Of a stretch of 64,000 bases of DNA, positions 44,945 to 53,395 are shown piece after piece. The notes under the pieces were generated by a model. That model saw only the letters and a program-made list of their open reading frames with translations, made no database searches and was not told the DNA's origin. Origin of the DNA: a bacterium YEK0313 (GTDB lineage Bacteria > Pseudomonadota > Alphaproteobacteria > Rhizobiales > Phreatobacteraceae); the NCBI GenBank assembly GCA_000751295.2, contig CCMO02000001.1:4988615-5052614 (forward strand). Direction: 5' to 3'. The position numbers were made by a program, and so were the translations under genes. How positions within the stretch are numbered: the stretch's first letter is position 1; each line of letters begins with the position of its first letter.

Positions 44945-45718
44945 ATGACTGACCACAGCATCAAGGGCAAGACCGTGCTCATCGCCGGCGGGGCGAAAAA
45001 TCTCGGCGGACTGCTCGCCCGCGACCTCGCCGGGCACGGCGCCAGGGCGGTTGCGATTCACTACAACAGCGCGGCGACGGCGAAGGACGCCGAGGCGACC
45101 GTCGCCGCGGTCAAGGCGGCCGGGGCCGAGGCGGTCGCCCTGCAGGCCGATCTGACCACGGCGGGCGCGATGGAGAAGCTGTTCGCCGACACGGTCGCCG
45201 CGGTCGGGCAGCCCGACATCGCCATCAACACCGTCGGCAAGGTCCTGAAGAAGCCCTTCGTCGAGATCACCGAGGCCGAATATGACGAGATGACCGCGGT
45301 CAATTCGAAATCGGCCTTCTTCTTCCTCAAGGAAGCCGGCCGGCATGTCCGCGACAACGGCAAGATCTGCACGCTGGTGACGTCGCTGCTCGGCGCCTAT
45401 ACGCCGTTCTACGCGGCCTATGCCGGCACCAAGGCGCCGGTGGAACATTTCACCCGCGCGGCCTCGAAGGAATTCGGCGCGCGCGGCATCTCGGTGACCG
45501 CCATCGGGCCGGGGCCGATGGATACATCCTTCTTCTATCCGGCCGAGGGCGCCGACGCCGTCGCCTACCACAAATCCGCGGCGGCGCTCTCGCCGTTCTC
45601 CAAGACCGGCCTCACCGATATCGAGGACATCGTGCCGTTCATCCGCTTCCTGGTCTCCGACGGCTGGTGGATGACCGGACAGACCATCCTGGTCAACGGC
45701 GGCTACACGACGAAGTGA
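44945..45718 (+). CDS. SDR-family oxidoreductase
   Basis: Short-chain dehydrogenase of 257 aa. The cofactor loop is IAGGAKNLGG near 13-22, slightly different from the usual GxxxGIG. The usual NNAG appears as INTVGK, and the catalytic residues are Ser and Tyr/Lys in TSLLGAYTPFYAAYAGTK. C-terminal TGQTILVNGGY is standard. It begins a unit with an aldehyde dehydrogenase, so it could oxidise an alcohol to the aldehyde used next. A LacI-type palindrome lies upstream. Confidence 0.85.
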   Translation: MTDHSIKGKTVLIAGGAKNLGGLLARDLAGHGARAVAIHYNSAATAKDAEATVAAVKAAGAEAVALQADLTTAGAMEKLFADTVAAVGQPDIAINTVGKVLKKPFVEITEAEYDEMTAVNSKSAFFFLKEAGRHVRDNGKICTLVTSLLGAYTPFYAAYAGTKAPVEHFTRAASKEFGARGISVTAIGPGPMDTSFFYPAEGADAVAYHKSAAALSPFSKTGLTDIEDIVPFIRFLVSDGWWMTGQTILVNGGYTTK

Positions 45719-45788
45719 CAGGGCGAGCGGCCCGGCCGGCGCCGGGCCGCTCCCGCCTCACCCGCTTTGCGTCCTCGGAGTGCCGACC

Positions 45789-47165
45789 ATGGCCAATGGC
45801 TTTCAGCAGATCTTCGACGCGCAGAAGGACCATTTCCTGACCGATGCGACGAAGAGCTACGCGTGGCGCATCGATCAGCTCGACCGCATGGAGCGCATGC
45901 TCCTCGACAACAAGCAGGCCTTCTGCGAGGCCCTGCATCAGGATTTCGGCAAGCCGCCCTTCGAGCAGCTCTTCGAGATCACCGTGCCGAGCGGGGTGAT
46001 CGACTTCTACCGCCGGAACCTGCACGACCTGATGGCCCCGCAGGCCGTCGCCCTGCCGCAAGGCCTGGAGGCGACCGGCAATCGCGGGGTCATCTACAAG
46101 GAGCCCTACGGGGTGACGCTGGTCATCGGGCCGTTCAACGCGCCGATCCTCCTGCTGCTGGACCCGGCGATCGCGGCGCTGGCCGCCGGCAATCCCGTCA
46201 TCCTGAAACCCGCCAATACCACCCCGGCGACGGCGGCGCTTTTCCGCACGCTCGTGCCGCGCTATTTTTCACCTGAAAACGTCGCCGTCGTCACCGGCGG
46301 GCGCGAAGAGATCGGCGAGCTTCTGAAACTGCCCTTCGACTTCATCTTCTTCACCGGCTCGTCCGCCGTCGGCAAGGTGGTGATGCGCGCCGCCGCCGAA
46401 CATCTGACGCCGGTCCTGCTCGAGCTCGGGGGCCAGAACCCGACCATCGTCGACGAAACCGCCAATCTCGACATCGCCGCCGACCGGATCGCCTGGGGGC
46501 ACAACGCGATTTCCGGCCAGTGGTGCATCGCGCCCGGCTATGTCTGCGTCCACGAGACCGTCGCCGACGCCTTCCTGGCGAAGCTCAAGGCCTCGATCGT
46601 CAGGATGTATGGCGAGGACCCGAGCCAAAGCCCCGACTTCGCCCGCATGATCAGCGCCCACGACGCCGAGCGCGTGGCGTCCTACATCCTGCCGGACAAG
46701 GTCGTGCATGGCGGCCGCTTCGACGTCGCCGCGCGCTATGTCGAGCCGACCATCCTCTATCCCTCGACATGGGACGACCCGGCATTGCAGCAGGAGGTGT
46801 TCGGTCCGGTGCTGCCGGTGATGGCCTATCGCGACCTCAGGGACATCGTTGCGGCGATCAAGCGCCGGCCGAAACCCCTTGCCGCCTACATGTTCAGCAA
46901 GAATCAGGCGGCGATCGACCATGTTCTGGGGAGCCTGTCCTTCGGCGGCGGCTGCATCAACCAGACAAACCTGCATTGCTGGATCGACAGCCTGCCGTTC
47001 GGCGGCGTCGGTGCCAGCGGCATGGGCAAATATTACGGCAAGGCTGGCTTCGACGCGCTGAGCAATACCAAAGCCATGCTGATCGGCAATCCGGACGTCG
47101 AGCTCGATGTTTTTCCGCCCTATGCCGGCAAGGACATAACGAATAGCCTCAGCGTGTTTTCCTAA
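45789..47165 (+). CDS. Aldehyde dehydrogenase (class 3-like)
   Basis: NAD(P)-dependent aldehyde dehydrogenase of 458 aa resembling class 3 enzymes (no N-terminal extension). Visible are GPFNAPILLLLDPAIAALAAGNPVILKPAN, FFTGSSAVGKVV, the catalytic Glu in LELGGQNPTIV, catalytic Cys in SGQWCIAPGY, and INQTNLHCWIDSLPFGGVGASGMGKYYG. I chose the ATG at 45789 with GGAG eight bases upstream over the GTG at 45780. It follows the SDR gene by 70 bp. Aldehyde identity is unknown. Confidence 0.9.
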   Translation: MANGFQQIFDAQKDHFLTDATKSYAWRIDQLDRMERMLLDNKQAFCEALHQDFGKPPFEQLFEITVPSGVIDFYRRNLHDLMAPQAVALPQGLEATGNRGVIYKEPYGVTLVIGPFNAPILLLLDPAIAALAAGNPVILKPANTTPATAALFRTLVPRYFSPENVAVVTGGREEIGELLKLPFDFIFFTGSSAVGKVVMRAAAEHLTPVLLELGGQNPTIVDETANLDIAADRIAWGHNAISGQWCIAPGYVCVHETVADAFLAKLKASIVRMYGEDPSQSPDFARMISAHDAERVASYILPDKVVHGGRFDVAARYVEPTILYPSTWDDPALQQEVFGPVLPVMAYRDLRDIVAAIKRRPKPLAAYMFSKNQAAIDHVLGSLSFGGGCINQTNLHCWIDSLPFGGVGASGMGKYYGKAGFDALSNTKAMLIGNPDVELDVFPPYAGKDITNSLSVFS

Positions 47166-47181
47166 CGAAAGGCGGCTGCCT

Positions 47182-47448
47182 ATGCATATGGCGATGGTGA
47201 TTGGCGGAGGGCTCGTCCTGCTCGGCCTGTTTCTGCTCTTCGGCAAGCTCTGGGGTGGTTCCGAACCCGCCTATGCCCTGGCCGCGAAGGCCTTCATCCC
47301 GGTCTGGCTGGCCGTCTCGCTCGCCAATATGTGGGTCGGCGTGGCGCGCGCCGGCTATTCGGTCCGCGAGGAACTGCCGATCCTGCTCATCGTCTTCCTC
47401 ATCCCCGCCGCGATCGCCGGCGGCGCGCTCTGGCGCCTGGCACGATAG
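47182..47448 (+). CDS. Small conserved-type membrane protein
   Basis: Protein of 88 aa with three hydrophobic segments (about 4-24, 37-54 and 66-84) and short charged loops (REELP). Start has AAAGGCGGC upstream; it begins 16 bp after the aldehyde dehydrogenase and ends 12 bp before ltrA, so all three are likely co-transcribed. I do not recognise the family and make no functional claim. Confidence 0.6.
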   Translation: MHMAMVIGGGLVLLGLFLLFGKLWGGSEPAYALAAKAFIPVWLAVSLANMWVGVARAGYSVREELPILLIVFLIPAAIAGGALWRLAR

Positions 47449-47460
47449 GGCCTGCCGCCA

Positions 47461-48657
47461 ATGACGGACCAGCCCGCCCACCATCCGCTGCTGCGGCGCC
47501 GCGACGGCCACCATGCCCGCGTCACCTTCGAAGAGCTGTTCTTCGACCTCGTCTATGTCTTCGCCGTCACCCAGCTCAGCCATGAGCTGCTGACCAACCT
47601 GACCGTCACGGGCGTCGTCGAGACGCTCATCCTGTGGTTCGCGGTCTGGCTCGGCTGGCAATACACCTGCTGGGTCACCAACTGGTTCGATCCGGAAACG
47701 CCACGCATCCGCGGGCTGATCTTCGCGGTCATGCTGCTCGGCCTGGTCATGGCCGCCGCCCTTCCCGGCGCCTTCGGCGAGCGCGGTCTCGTCTTCGCGC
47801 TCGCCTATGTCGCGATGCAGGTCGGGCGAACGGCCTATATCGTCTGGGAGCTCGGCTCGGACCATCCGCTGGCCGCCAACTACCGGCGCATGCTGGGCTG
47901 GCTCGCGATCGCCGGCGTGTTCTGGATCGCCGGCGGCCTCGCCGACCACTGGGTCCGCGCCGCCCTCTGGACCATCGCCATCGCCTGCGAATACGCCTCC
48001 CCGATGTTCGGCTTTCCGCTTCCGGGCCTCGGCCGCTCCAGGACCAGCGACTGGACGATCGAGGGCGGCCACCTGGCGGAGCGCTGCCAGCTGTTCGTGA
48101 TCGTGGCGCTCGGCGAAACGCTGCTGGCGACCGGCGCGACGCTCGCCAAGGCCGGCACGTGGAATGCGCCCGTCCTGTCGGCACTGATGGCGACCTTCCT
48201 TGGCACGCTCGCCATGTGGTGGCTCTATTTCGGCACGTCGAGCAAGGACGCCACCGACAGGATCACCCATTCCGACGACCCTGGCCGGATCGGCGCCTAT
48301 TTCCACTATATCCACGTCATCCTGCTCGGCGGCATCATCGCGACCGCGGTCGGCAACGATCTCGTGCTGGCCCACCCGCATGACCCGGTGAAGACGGCCT
48401 ACGCCCTCATCCTCTCGGCCGGCCCGGCGATCTACCTGCTCGGCAGCGCGATCTACAAGAAGGTGGTCTACGGCGTGGTGCCCGCCTCCCACATGGCCGG
48501 CGTCGCGGCGCTGCTCATCCTGATCCCGATCGCCCTCACCCTCAACCTGCTCGCGGTCGGCTGGCTGACGACCATCGTCATGCTGGCGGTCGGGTTCTGG
48601 GAAGGCCGGATCCTGCGCCAGCGTCGGCTCGGCACCGGCGAACAGCCGGCGCACTGA
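47461..48657 (+). CDS. Low-temperature-requirement A (LtrA) family membrane protein
   Basis: Polytopic membrane protein of 398 aa with about ten helices. The family signature is at the N-terminus: VTFEELFFDLVYVFAVTQLSH, followed by TPRIRGLIFAVMLLGLVMA, and ERCQLFVIVALGETLLATGATLA in the middle. LtrA was named for a Listeria low-temperature gene; biochemical function is unknown. A GC-rich hairpin follows the gene. Confidence 0.9.
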   Translation: MTDQPAHHPLLRRRDGHHARVTFEELFFDLVYVFAVTQLSHELLTNLTVTGVVETLILWFAVWLGWQYTCWVTNWFDPETPRIRGLIFAVMLLGLVMAAALPGAFGERGLVFALAYVAMQVGRTAYIVWELGSDHPLAANYRRMLGWLAIAGVFWIAGGLADHWVRAALWTIAIACEYASPMFGFPLPGLGRSRTSDWTIEGGHLAERCQLFVIVALGETLLATGATLAKAGTWNAPVLSALMATFLGTLAMWWLYFGTSSKDATDRITHSDDPGRIGAYFHYIHVILLGGIIATAVGNDLVLAHPHDPVKTAYALILSAGPAIYLLGSAIYKKVVYGVVPASHMAGVAALLILIPIALTLNLLAVGWLTTIVMLAVGFWEGRILRQRRLGTGEQPAH

Positions 48658-48671
48658 TGGCATCCGGCGAT

Positions 48672-48700
48672 GCGCGCAGGCCACGCCAGGGCCTGCGCGC
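48672..48700. other. Hairpin downstream of ltrA
   Basis: GCGCGCAGGCC (48672-48682) pairs perfectly with GGCCTGCGCGC (48690-48700) across a 7-nt loop. There is no T-tract, so it may be a 3' stabilising structure rather than an intrinsic terminator. Confidence 0.5.
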
Positions 48701-48809
48701 CTCGCCATGCTGCCGTCGCGGTTCGACCATGGCTCCGATTCGGCGTTCACTCGCGCGCCCGATATCGATATGAGTGGACGCGAAAACCGCGACATTGGCC
48801 GGAGCCCTG

Positions 48810-49460
48810 ATGGCTGCAGCAGAACTCGACACCCAATCGATCCAGAAGGCCTATGCCCGCTGGGCGCCGATCTACGATGCGCTGTTCGGCTCGATCACGG
48901 TGACCGGCCGCAAGGCGGCGGTGGCGGCGGCCACCAGGGTCGGCGGCCGCATCCTGGAGGTCGGCGTCGGCACCGGCATCGCCCTGCCCGATTATGGCAG
49001 CGGCTGCCGGGTGATCGGCTTCGATCTGTCCTTCGACATGCTGAAGATCGCCCGCAAGCGGGCCGACGACGGCCTCGGCCATGTCGAGGGCATTCTGCAG
49101 ATGGATGCCGGGCGCCTCGCCTTCGCCGACGCCTCCTTCGACTGCGTCGTGGCGATGTACCTGATCACCGTCGTGCCCGACCCCGAAGGGGTCATGCGCG
49201 AGCTCAACCGCGTCTGCAAGCCCGGCGGCGAGGTCATCCTGGTCAACCATTTCGCCGCCGAGGGCGGCATCCGCGCCCTGATCGAAAAGGCGGCCGCGCC
49301 ATTCGGCGACAAGCTCGGCTGGCACCCCGACTTTCCCTTCGCGCGGGTGACCGGCGAAAAGGAGCTGAGCGTCATCGAGAAGCGCTCGGCCGGCTTCGGC
49401 GGCCTCTTCACCCTGGTCCGCTTCCGCAAGGCCGGCGGCCCCCAGGCCTCGGCCGGCTGA
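48810..49460 (+). CDS. SAM-dependent methyltransferase, PmtA-like
   Basis: Class I methyltransferase of 216 aa resembling phosphatidylethanolamine N-methyltransferase PmtA, which makes phosphatidylcholine precursors. It starts with IQKAYARWAPIYDALFG, then motif I ILEVGVGTGIALP and the later CVVAMYLITVVPDPEGVMRELNRVCKPGGEVILVNHF. I chose the ATG at 48810 with GGAG five bases upstream rather than the GTG at 48774. Substrate assignment is by resemblance to rhizobial/Rhodobacter PmtA. Confidence 0.8.
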   Translation: MAAAELDTQSIQKAYARWAPIYDALFGSITVTGRKAAVAAATRVGGRILEVGVGTGIALPDYGSGCRVIGFDLSFDMLKIARKRADDGLGHVEGILQMDAGRLAFADASFDCVVAMYLITVVPDPEGVMRELNRVCKPGGEVILVNHFAAEGGIRALIEKAAAPFGDKLGWHPDFPFARVTGEKELSVIEKRSAGFGGLFTLVRFRKAGGPQASAG

Positions 49461-49479
49461 CGAGACGCCGGGCTTCCGG

Positions 49480-50127
49480 ATGAGCGAGACGGCTCCCCGC
49501 TACCATGCTTTCAGCCCGGCCGGCCGGATTGCGGCCGCGGTCATCGCGCTCGCCGGCTGGTCGGCGCTCGCCCTGCAGGCGACCCTCACGATCGGGCTCG
49601 TCAGGCGCGGTGGCGGCTCCGTGCTGGACGGGCTCGTCCTCCTGGTCGGCTATTTCACCATCCTGACCAACCTGATCGTCGCGACCACCCTGACGGCGGT
49701 CGCGGCTGGGCGTGCGGTCGGCGCGTCGCTGATCGGTGCCGCCACCCTGTTCATCGCCATTGTGGGCATCGTCTATTCGCTCGTCCTGCGTGCGCTCTGG
49801 AGCCCGGAGGGCTGGCAGAAACTGGCCGATGCGGGACTGCATGACGTCGTGCCGCTGCTCGTCGTCGCCTTCTGGCTCGTCTTCGTGCCGAAGGGCGGCC
49901 TTGCCTGGCGCGATCCCATCGCCTGGCTCGCCTTCCCCCTCGCCTATTTCGTCTATGCGCTGCTGCGTGGCGCTACCACCGGCTGGTGGGCCTATCCGTT
50001 CCTGAATGCCGACGCGCTCGGCTATGCCGCGGTGCTGCGCAACGCCGTCATCCTCACCGCCACCTTTCTCGGCCTCGGCCTCGTCCTGGTCGCCCTCGAC
50101 CGCACGATCGGTGGACGGGCACGCTGA
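49480..50127 (+). CDS. Pr6Pr-family membrane protein
   Basis: Membrane protein of 215 aa with six hydrophobic segments and the Pr6Pr landmarks GYFTILTNLIVATTL, LHDVVPLLVVAFWLVFVPKGGL and GWWAYPFLNADALGY. It follows the methyltransferase by 19 bp. Function is unknown; the fold relates to FAR-17a/AIG1-like proteins. Confidence 0.85.
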   Translation: MSETAPRYHAFSPAGRIAAAVIALAGWSALALQATLTIGLVRRGGGSVLDGLVLLVGYFTILTNLIVATTLTAVAAGRAVGASLIGAATLFIAIVGIVYSLVLRALWSPEGWQKLADAGLHDVVPLLVVAFWLVFVPKGGLAWRDPIAWLAFPLAYFVYALLRGATTGWWAYPFLNADALGYAAVLRNAVILTATFLGLGLVLVALDRTIGGRAR

Positions 50128-50144
50128 GCTTTGCCTCGGACGCC

Positions 50145-50174
50145 TTGACACCCCTTCGGATCGGGCACTATATC
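50145..50174 (+). promoter_or_regulatory. Promoter of tRNA-Met
   Basis: A perfect -35 TTGACA (50145-50150) with a -10 CTATAT/TATATC at 50168-50174 (17-18 bp spacing), 44 bp before the mature tRNA. Confidence 0.75.
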
Positions 50175-50217
50175 CGCGCTCTCCGGATCGCTTCGGCGCT
50201 TCGGACAGCCTCTTTGG

Positions 50218-50294
50218 GGCGGGGTAGCTCAGTTGGTGAGAGCGCAGGATTCATAACCCTGAGGTCGGCAGTTCGACTCTGCCTCCCGCTACCA
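50218..50294 (+). tRNA. tRNA-Met (anticodon CAU)
   Basis: 77-nt tRNA with encoded CCA. Acceptor GGCGGGG pairs with TCCCGCT (G-U at both ends of the stem), the D arm is GCTC/GAGC, anticodon loop TTCATAA, T stem GGCAG/CTGCC with TTCGACT loop. The CAU anticodon and the absence of initiator features (a G-U pair rather than a mismatch at 1:72) indicate the elongator tRNA. A tRNA-Ile2 with modified CAU is less likely but not excluded from sequence alone. Confidence 0.95.
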
Positions 50295-50398
50295 AACTTC
50301 CCGACAGTTCAGGTCTGTGGCCGTGGTCCAAAAGCATTGGGCCATGCAAGCCGCCCATGTCCGGCGGCCGGCACGGCCCATCGCAGCCTGCGCGGTGA

Positions 50399-51025
50399 TC
50401 ACGCCGCCCGGCGCTGGAACTCCGCCCATTCCTCGGCCACCGCCTGGGCGACCGTCGGCCGTTCGAGCTGCCGCTTGTGATAGGCGGCGAGATCCGGCCA
50501 GCGGCGCAGGTCCGTGCCGACATGGCGGAACCAGTTGAGCAGCACCACCAGATAGGCGTCGGCGACGGTGAAGCGGTCGCCGAGCAGGAACGGGCGGCCG
50601 CCCAGCCGCCGGGTGATCGCCTCCAGCGTCGGCTCCAGCAGCGTCCTGGCCCGCTCCTTCGCCTCGGGCGGCGACTTGGCCGTCAGCAGGACGCTGAAGA
50701 CGCGCTTGTGCACCTCGGTCGAGAGGTAGTTCAGCGTATCGATGAGCTGATAGCGCGCGAGCGTGCCCCAGGCCGGGGCAAGCCCCGTCTCCGGCTTCTG
50801 GTCGGCGAGGAACTGCAGCACGGACGGGCCTTCGTTCAGCACCGCTCCATCGGGCAGGGCCAGCGCCGGCACATAGCCGTTGGGCGAAATGGTCCAATAG
50901 TCCCGGCCATCGTCGGTCCGCTTGGCCTGGTTGTCGATATAATGCACGGTGACCGGCAATCCGGCTTCGAGGATGGCGATATGCGCGGCAAGCGAACAGG
51001 CCATCGGTGCGGCGTAAAGGTGCAT
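50399..51025 (-). CDS. Glutathione S-transferase family protein
   Basis: Cytoplasmic GST-like protein of 208 aa, close to the bacterial beta class: MHLYAAPMACSLAAHIAILEAG with the conserved Cys10, then SPNGYVPALALPDGAVLNEGPSVLQFLAD in the thioredoxin half and FTVADAYLVVLLNWFRHVG in the helical half. The start at 51025 has AGAGG upstream. It is divergent from a TetR regulator, and an operator-like repeat (51039-51061) lies 14 bp before its start, so it is probably the regulated gene. Confidence 0.9.
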   Translation of the reverse strand: MHLYAAPMACSLAAHIAILEAGLPVTVHYIDNQAKRTDDGRDYWTISPNGYVPALALPDGAVLNEGPSVLQFLADQKPETGLAPAWGTLARYQLIDTLNYLSTEVHKRVFSVLLTAKSPPEAKERARTLLEPTLEAITRRLGGRPFLLGDRFTVADAYLVVLLNWFRHVGTDLRRWPDLAAYHKRQLERPTVAQAVAEEWAEFQRRAA

Positions 51026-51038
51026 GGCATCCTCTTTG

Positions 51039-51061
51039 TTTTATGCGAAACGGTACATAAA
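51039..51061. promoter_or_regulatory. TetR operator candidate, copy 1
   Basis: TTTATG-N10-CATAAA palindrome with inner ACGGTA. It sits between the GST and TetR starts and shares 19 of 23 positions with copy 2 at 51093-51115; the spacing is 54 bp, about five helical turns. Confidence 0.65.
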
Positions 51062-51092
51062 TAGACGGATCCGCAGCCCTCGTGTCAAATGA

Positions 51093-51115
51093 TTTTATGC
51101 AAGACGGTACAAAAC
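51093..51115. promoter_or_regulatory. TetR operator candidate, copy 2, overlapping the TetR start codon
   Basis: Second copy of the repeat, less perfectly palindromic on its right side. It covers the TetR start codon (ATG at 51097), so binding would block the regulator's own expression. Confidence 0.6.
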
Positions 51116-51732
51116 AGCCCCGCCGCGCGCCCGGGCGCCCGCGCTCGTTCAGCGAGGCCGATGTGCTGGAACGGGTCCGCAGGGTATTTCTCGAAAAGGG
51201 CTTTTCGGCCGCCTCGCTCGACGATCTCGCGAAGGCCGCCGGTCTCAACCGGCCGAGCCTCTATGCCGCTTTCGGCAACAAGGAGGATCTCTATCTCAAG
51301 GTGATCGCCGACTATGGCCGGCAGACTGCGGCGGCGATCGACCGGATCATGGCCGCCGACCAGCCGCTCGACCAGCGCCTCACCAAGCTCTTCCGCGTCA
51401 CCGTCGCCGCCTATACGGCGCCGCCCCGGCCGCAAGGCTGCATGATCGTCGGCACTGCCTCGGTGGAGGCCCCGACCCACCCGGCCATCGGCCAGGCGGG
51501 AGCCGCCTTCTTCGCCGGCAACGAGGCGGCGCTGGAACGGGCCTTCGCACGGGCCGTCGGCGCGGGCGAGATCGCCGCCGCCCCCGCGCCCGCCGCACGC
51601 GCCCGGCTATGCGGAGCCTTCTTCGACACGCTGGCCGTGCGCGCGCGACTGGGTGCGACCGCCGAGGAGCTGACCGCCTTCGCCCTCTCGGTCATACCGC
51701 TGGTGCTGGGATCCGCCCCCGCTCCGGCATGA
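51097..51732 (+). CDS. TetR/AcrR-family transcriptional regulator
   Basis: Repressor of 211 aa. The helix-turn-helix is FLEKGFSAASLDDLAKAAGLNRPSLYAAFGNKEDLY at about 28-63 (N-terminal GRPRSF basic arm), followed by an all-helical ligand-binding domain. The ATG at 51097 is preferred; a GTG at 51082 is in frame, but it would put the first operator-like repeat nearly against the start. It is divergent from the GST gene. GCMIVGTASV resembles regulators of the YcfQ/AcrR type; the ligand is unknown. Confidence 0.9.
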   Translation: MQDGTKQPRRAPGRPRSFSEADVLERVRRVFLEKGFSAASLDDLAKAAGLNRPSLYAAFGNKEDLYLKVIADYGRQTAAAIDRIMAADQPLDQRLTKLFRVTVAAYTAPPRPQGCMIVGTASVEAPTHPAIGQAGAAFFAGNEAALERAFARAVGAGEIAAAPAPAARARLCGAFFDTLAVRARLGATAEELTAFALSVIPLVLGSAPAPA

Positions 51733-51871
51733 CGATTGCTGTTCTTCCGGTAAGACGATGGCACTGTCTCTTTTTGGGCCAGTTTGTCTTCCGGCGGGAT
51801 CCCACGTTTACCGTGTGAATTGCATCGGACGACCGACGGCTCGAAAGAGCGCGGATGGATGAACCATACGT

Positions 51872-51930
51872 GCAATCGTTAAGTGATTGATCGCTAAAAT
51901 TGCGCCCAGTGATCCCCGGACAGCGGGGAT
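51872..51930 (+). promoter_or_regulatory. Repeat-rich leader before the carrier-protein operon
   Basis: The 221-bp gap before the carrier-protein gene contains the direct repeat ATCGTTAA/ATCGCTAA (51875-51882, 51890-51897; 15-bp period), flanked by GCAAT (51872) and ATTGC (51899-51903), an inverted repeat. A hairpin follows, ATCCCC/GGGGAT (51912-51917, 51925-51930), 24 bp before the start codon. The AT-rich repeat block is the likely control region of the operon. Confidence 0.45.
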
Positions 51931-51953
51931 GGGCTCGAAGGGGGCCGTCCAAC

Positions 51954-52205
51954 ATGACGTCACAGATCCGCAGCATCATCGCCAGGACGGTCGAACTGCC
52001 CGCCGGCATCGACAGCCTGAGCGACGCCGCCGACCTCTATGAGGCCGGCATGACCTCCTTCGGCTCGGTCCAGCTCATGCTGGCGCTGGAAGAAGCGTTC
52101 GACGTCGAGTTTCCCGAGCGCATGCTCAACCGCAAGCTGTTCTCCTCGGTCGCCTCGATCAGCGCCGCGCTGGACGAACTCGTCGCCGAGCGCGCGGAGA
52201 GCTGA
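51954..52205 (+). CDS. Acyl/aminoacyl carrier protein
   Basis: Carrier protein of 83 aa. The phosphopantetheine site is Ser35 in YEAGMTSFGSVQLM, close to the DSL-type motif, followed by LALEEAFDVEFPERML. Such small proteins carry aminoacyl groups for amino acid:[carrier protein] ligases in Bradyrhizobium. The start at 51954 has AAGGGGG eight bases upstream; the frame is open 18 codons earlier but without homology. It is the first gene of a six-gene tightly packed operon, with two bases to the next gene. Confidence 0.88.
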   Translation: MTSQIRSIIARTVELPAGIDSLSDAADLYEAGMTSFGSVQLMLALEEAFDVEFPERMLNRKLFSSVASISAALDELVAERAES

Positions 52206-52207
52206 CC

Positions 52208-53392
52208 ATGGCCGACGCGCCCGCAGCCGACGGCGCCACGACGCTGGCCGCCCGCATGAAGCGCGTGGCGACGGTCGCGGCGGCCGCCGCCGACCAGGTC
52301 GACCGCGACGCCCGTTTCCCGCGCGAGGCGGTCGATGCGCTGCGCGGCGAGCGGCTGCTCGGCATCATGGTGCCGCGCGACTGTGGCGGCGAAGGCGCCG
52401 GCTTTGCCGAGATCGCCGAGCTCTGCACCATTCTGGGAACGGCTTGTGCCTCCGCGGGAATGGTCTTTGCGATGCATCAGATCAAGACCGCGAGCCTCGT
52501 CCATCACGGCGCCAACAGCGCCTGGCACCGTGACTTCATGGCCCGTCTCGCGCGCGACCAGCTGCTGCTCGCCTCCTCGACCTCCGAGGCCGGCATTGGC
52601 GGCGACCTGCGCAATTCGGTCTGCTCGATCGTGCCCGACGGCGACCATGTGACCCTGGAGAAGGACGCCATCGTCATCTCCTATGCGCTGGACGCCGACG
52701 CCATCCTGGCGACCGCCCGCCGGGCGCCGGATGCGGCCTCCTCCGACCAGGTCCTGGTCGCCATCGAGCGTGCCCAGGCGGATCTCGCCCAGACCTCGAC
52801 CTGGGACACGCTCGGCATGCGCGGCACCACCTCCCACGGCTTCAAGCTCAGGGCGCGCGTGCCCGCCGCCCAGGTCTTCCCGAAACCCTTCGCCGAAATC
52901 GCCGCGCAGAGCATGCTGGCGAGCTCCCATCTGTTCTGGTCGAGCCTCTGGTTCGGCATTGCCGCCGGCGCGCTCGCCAAGGCGCAGAACTTCGTCCGCG
53001 CCGCCGCCCGCAAGGCGCCGACCGTCGCGCCTCCGGGCGCCGCCCGGCTCGCTGCGGCGGCCGCCGAGCTGGCCAGCCTCAAGGCCCTGGTCCGCGACGG
53101 CATCGCCCGGTTCGAGCGCGCCCGCCGCGACGACGACGAACTCAACACCATGGCCTTCGCCATCGCCATGAACGCCGTGAAGGTGCAGGCCTCCGAAAAG
53201 GCCGTGGCCATCGTCCAGGAAGCCCTGACCATCATCGGCATCCAGGGCTACAAGAACGACACGCCGTTCGCGGTCGGGCGCCATCTGCGCGACATCCTGT
53301 CGGCGCCGCTGATGATCGCCAACGACCGCATCCTGGCGAACACCGCCACCATGTTGCTGATGTCCCGGCTCGACGCCGATCTCGAGGGCTGA
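52208..53392 (+). CDS. Acyl-CoA dehydrogenase family protein (carrier-protein-linked)
   Basis: FAD enzyme of 394 aa of the acyl-CoA dehydrogenase fold: N-terminal ACAD region with FPREAVDALRGERLLGIMVPRDCGGEGAGFAE, the middle part LLASSTSEAGIGGDLRNS, and C-terminal ALTIIGIQGYKNDTPFAVGRHLRDIL. The Glu of the canonical IYEGT-type motif is not present; the aligned segment reads LMIAND (residues 368-373), so the catalytic base may lie elsewhere. Sitting between the carrier protein and aminoacyl ligase genes, it may oxidise an aminoacyl-S-carrier protein, as prolyl-carrier oxidases do; this is inference. Confidence 0.85.
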   Translation: MADAPAADGATTLAARMKRVATVAAAAADQVDRDARFPREAVDALRGERLLGIMVPRDCGGEGAGFAEIAELCTILGTACASAGMVFAMHQIKTASLVHHGANSAWHRDFMARLARDQLLLASSTSEAGIGGDLRNSVCSIVPDGDHVTLEKDAIVISYALDADAILATARRAPDAASSDQVLVAIERAQADLAQTSTWDTLGMRGTTSHGFKLRARVPAAQVFPKPFAEIAAQSMLASSHLFWSSLWFGIAAGALAKAQNFVRAAARKAPTVAPPGAARLAAAAAELASLKALVRDGIARFERARRDDDELNTMAFAIAMNAVKVQASEKAVAIVQEALTIIGIQGYKNDTPFAVGRHLRDILSAPLMIANDRILANTATMLLMSRLDADLEG

Positions 53393-53395
53393 CCC

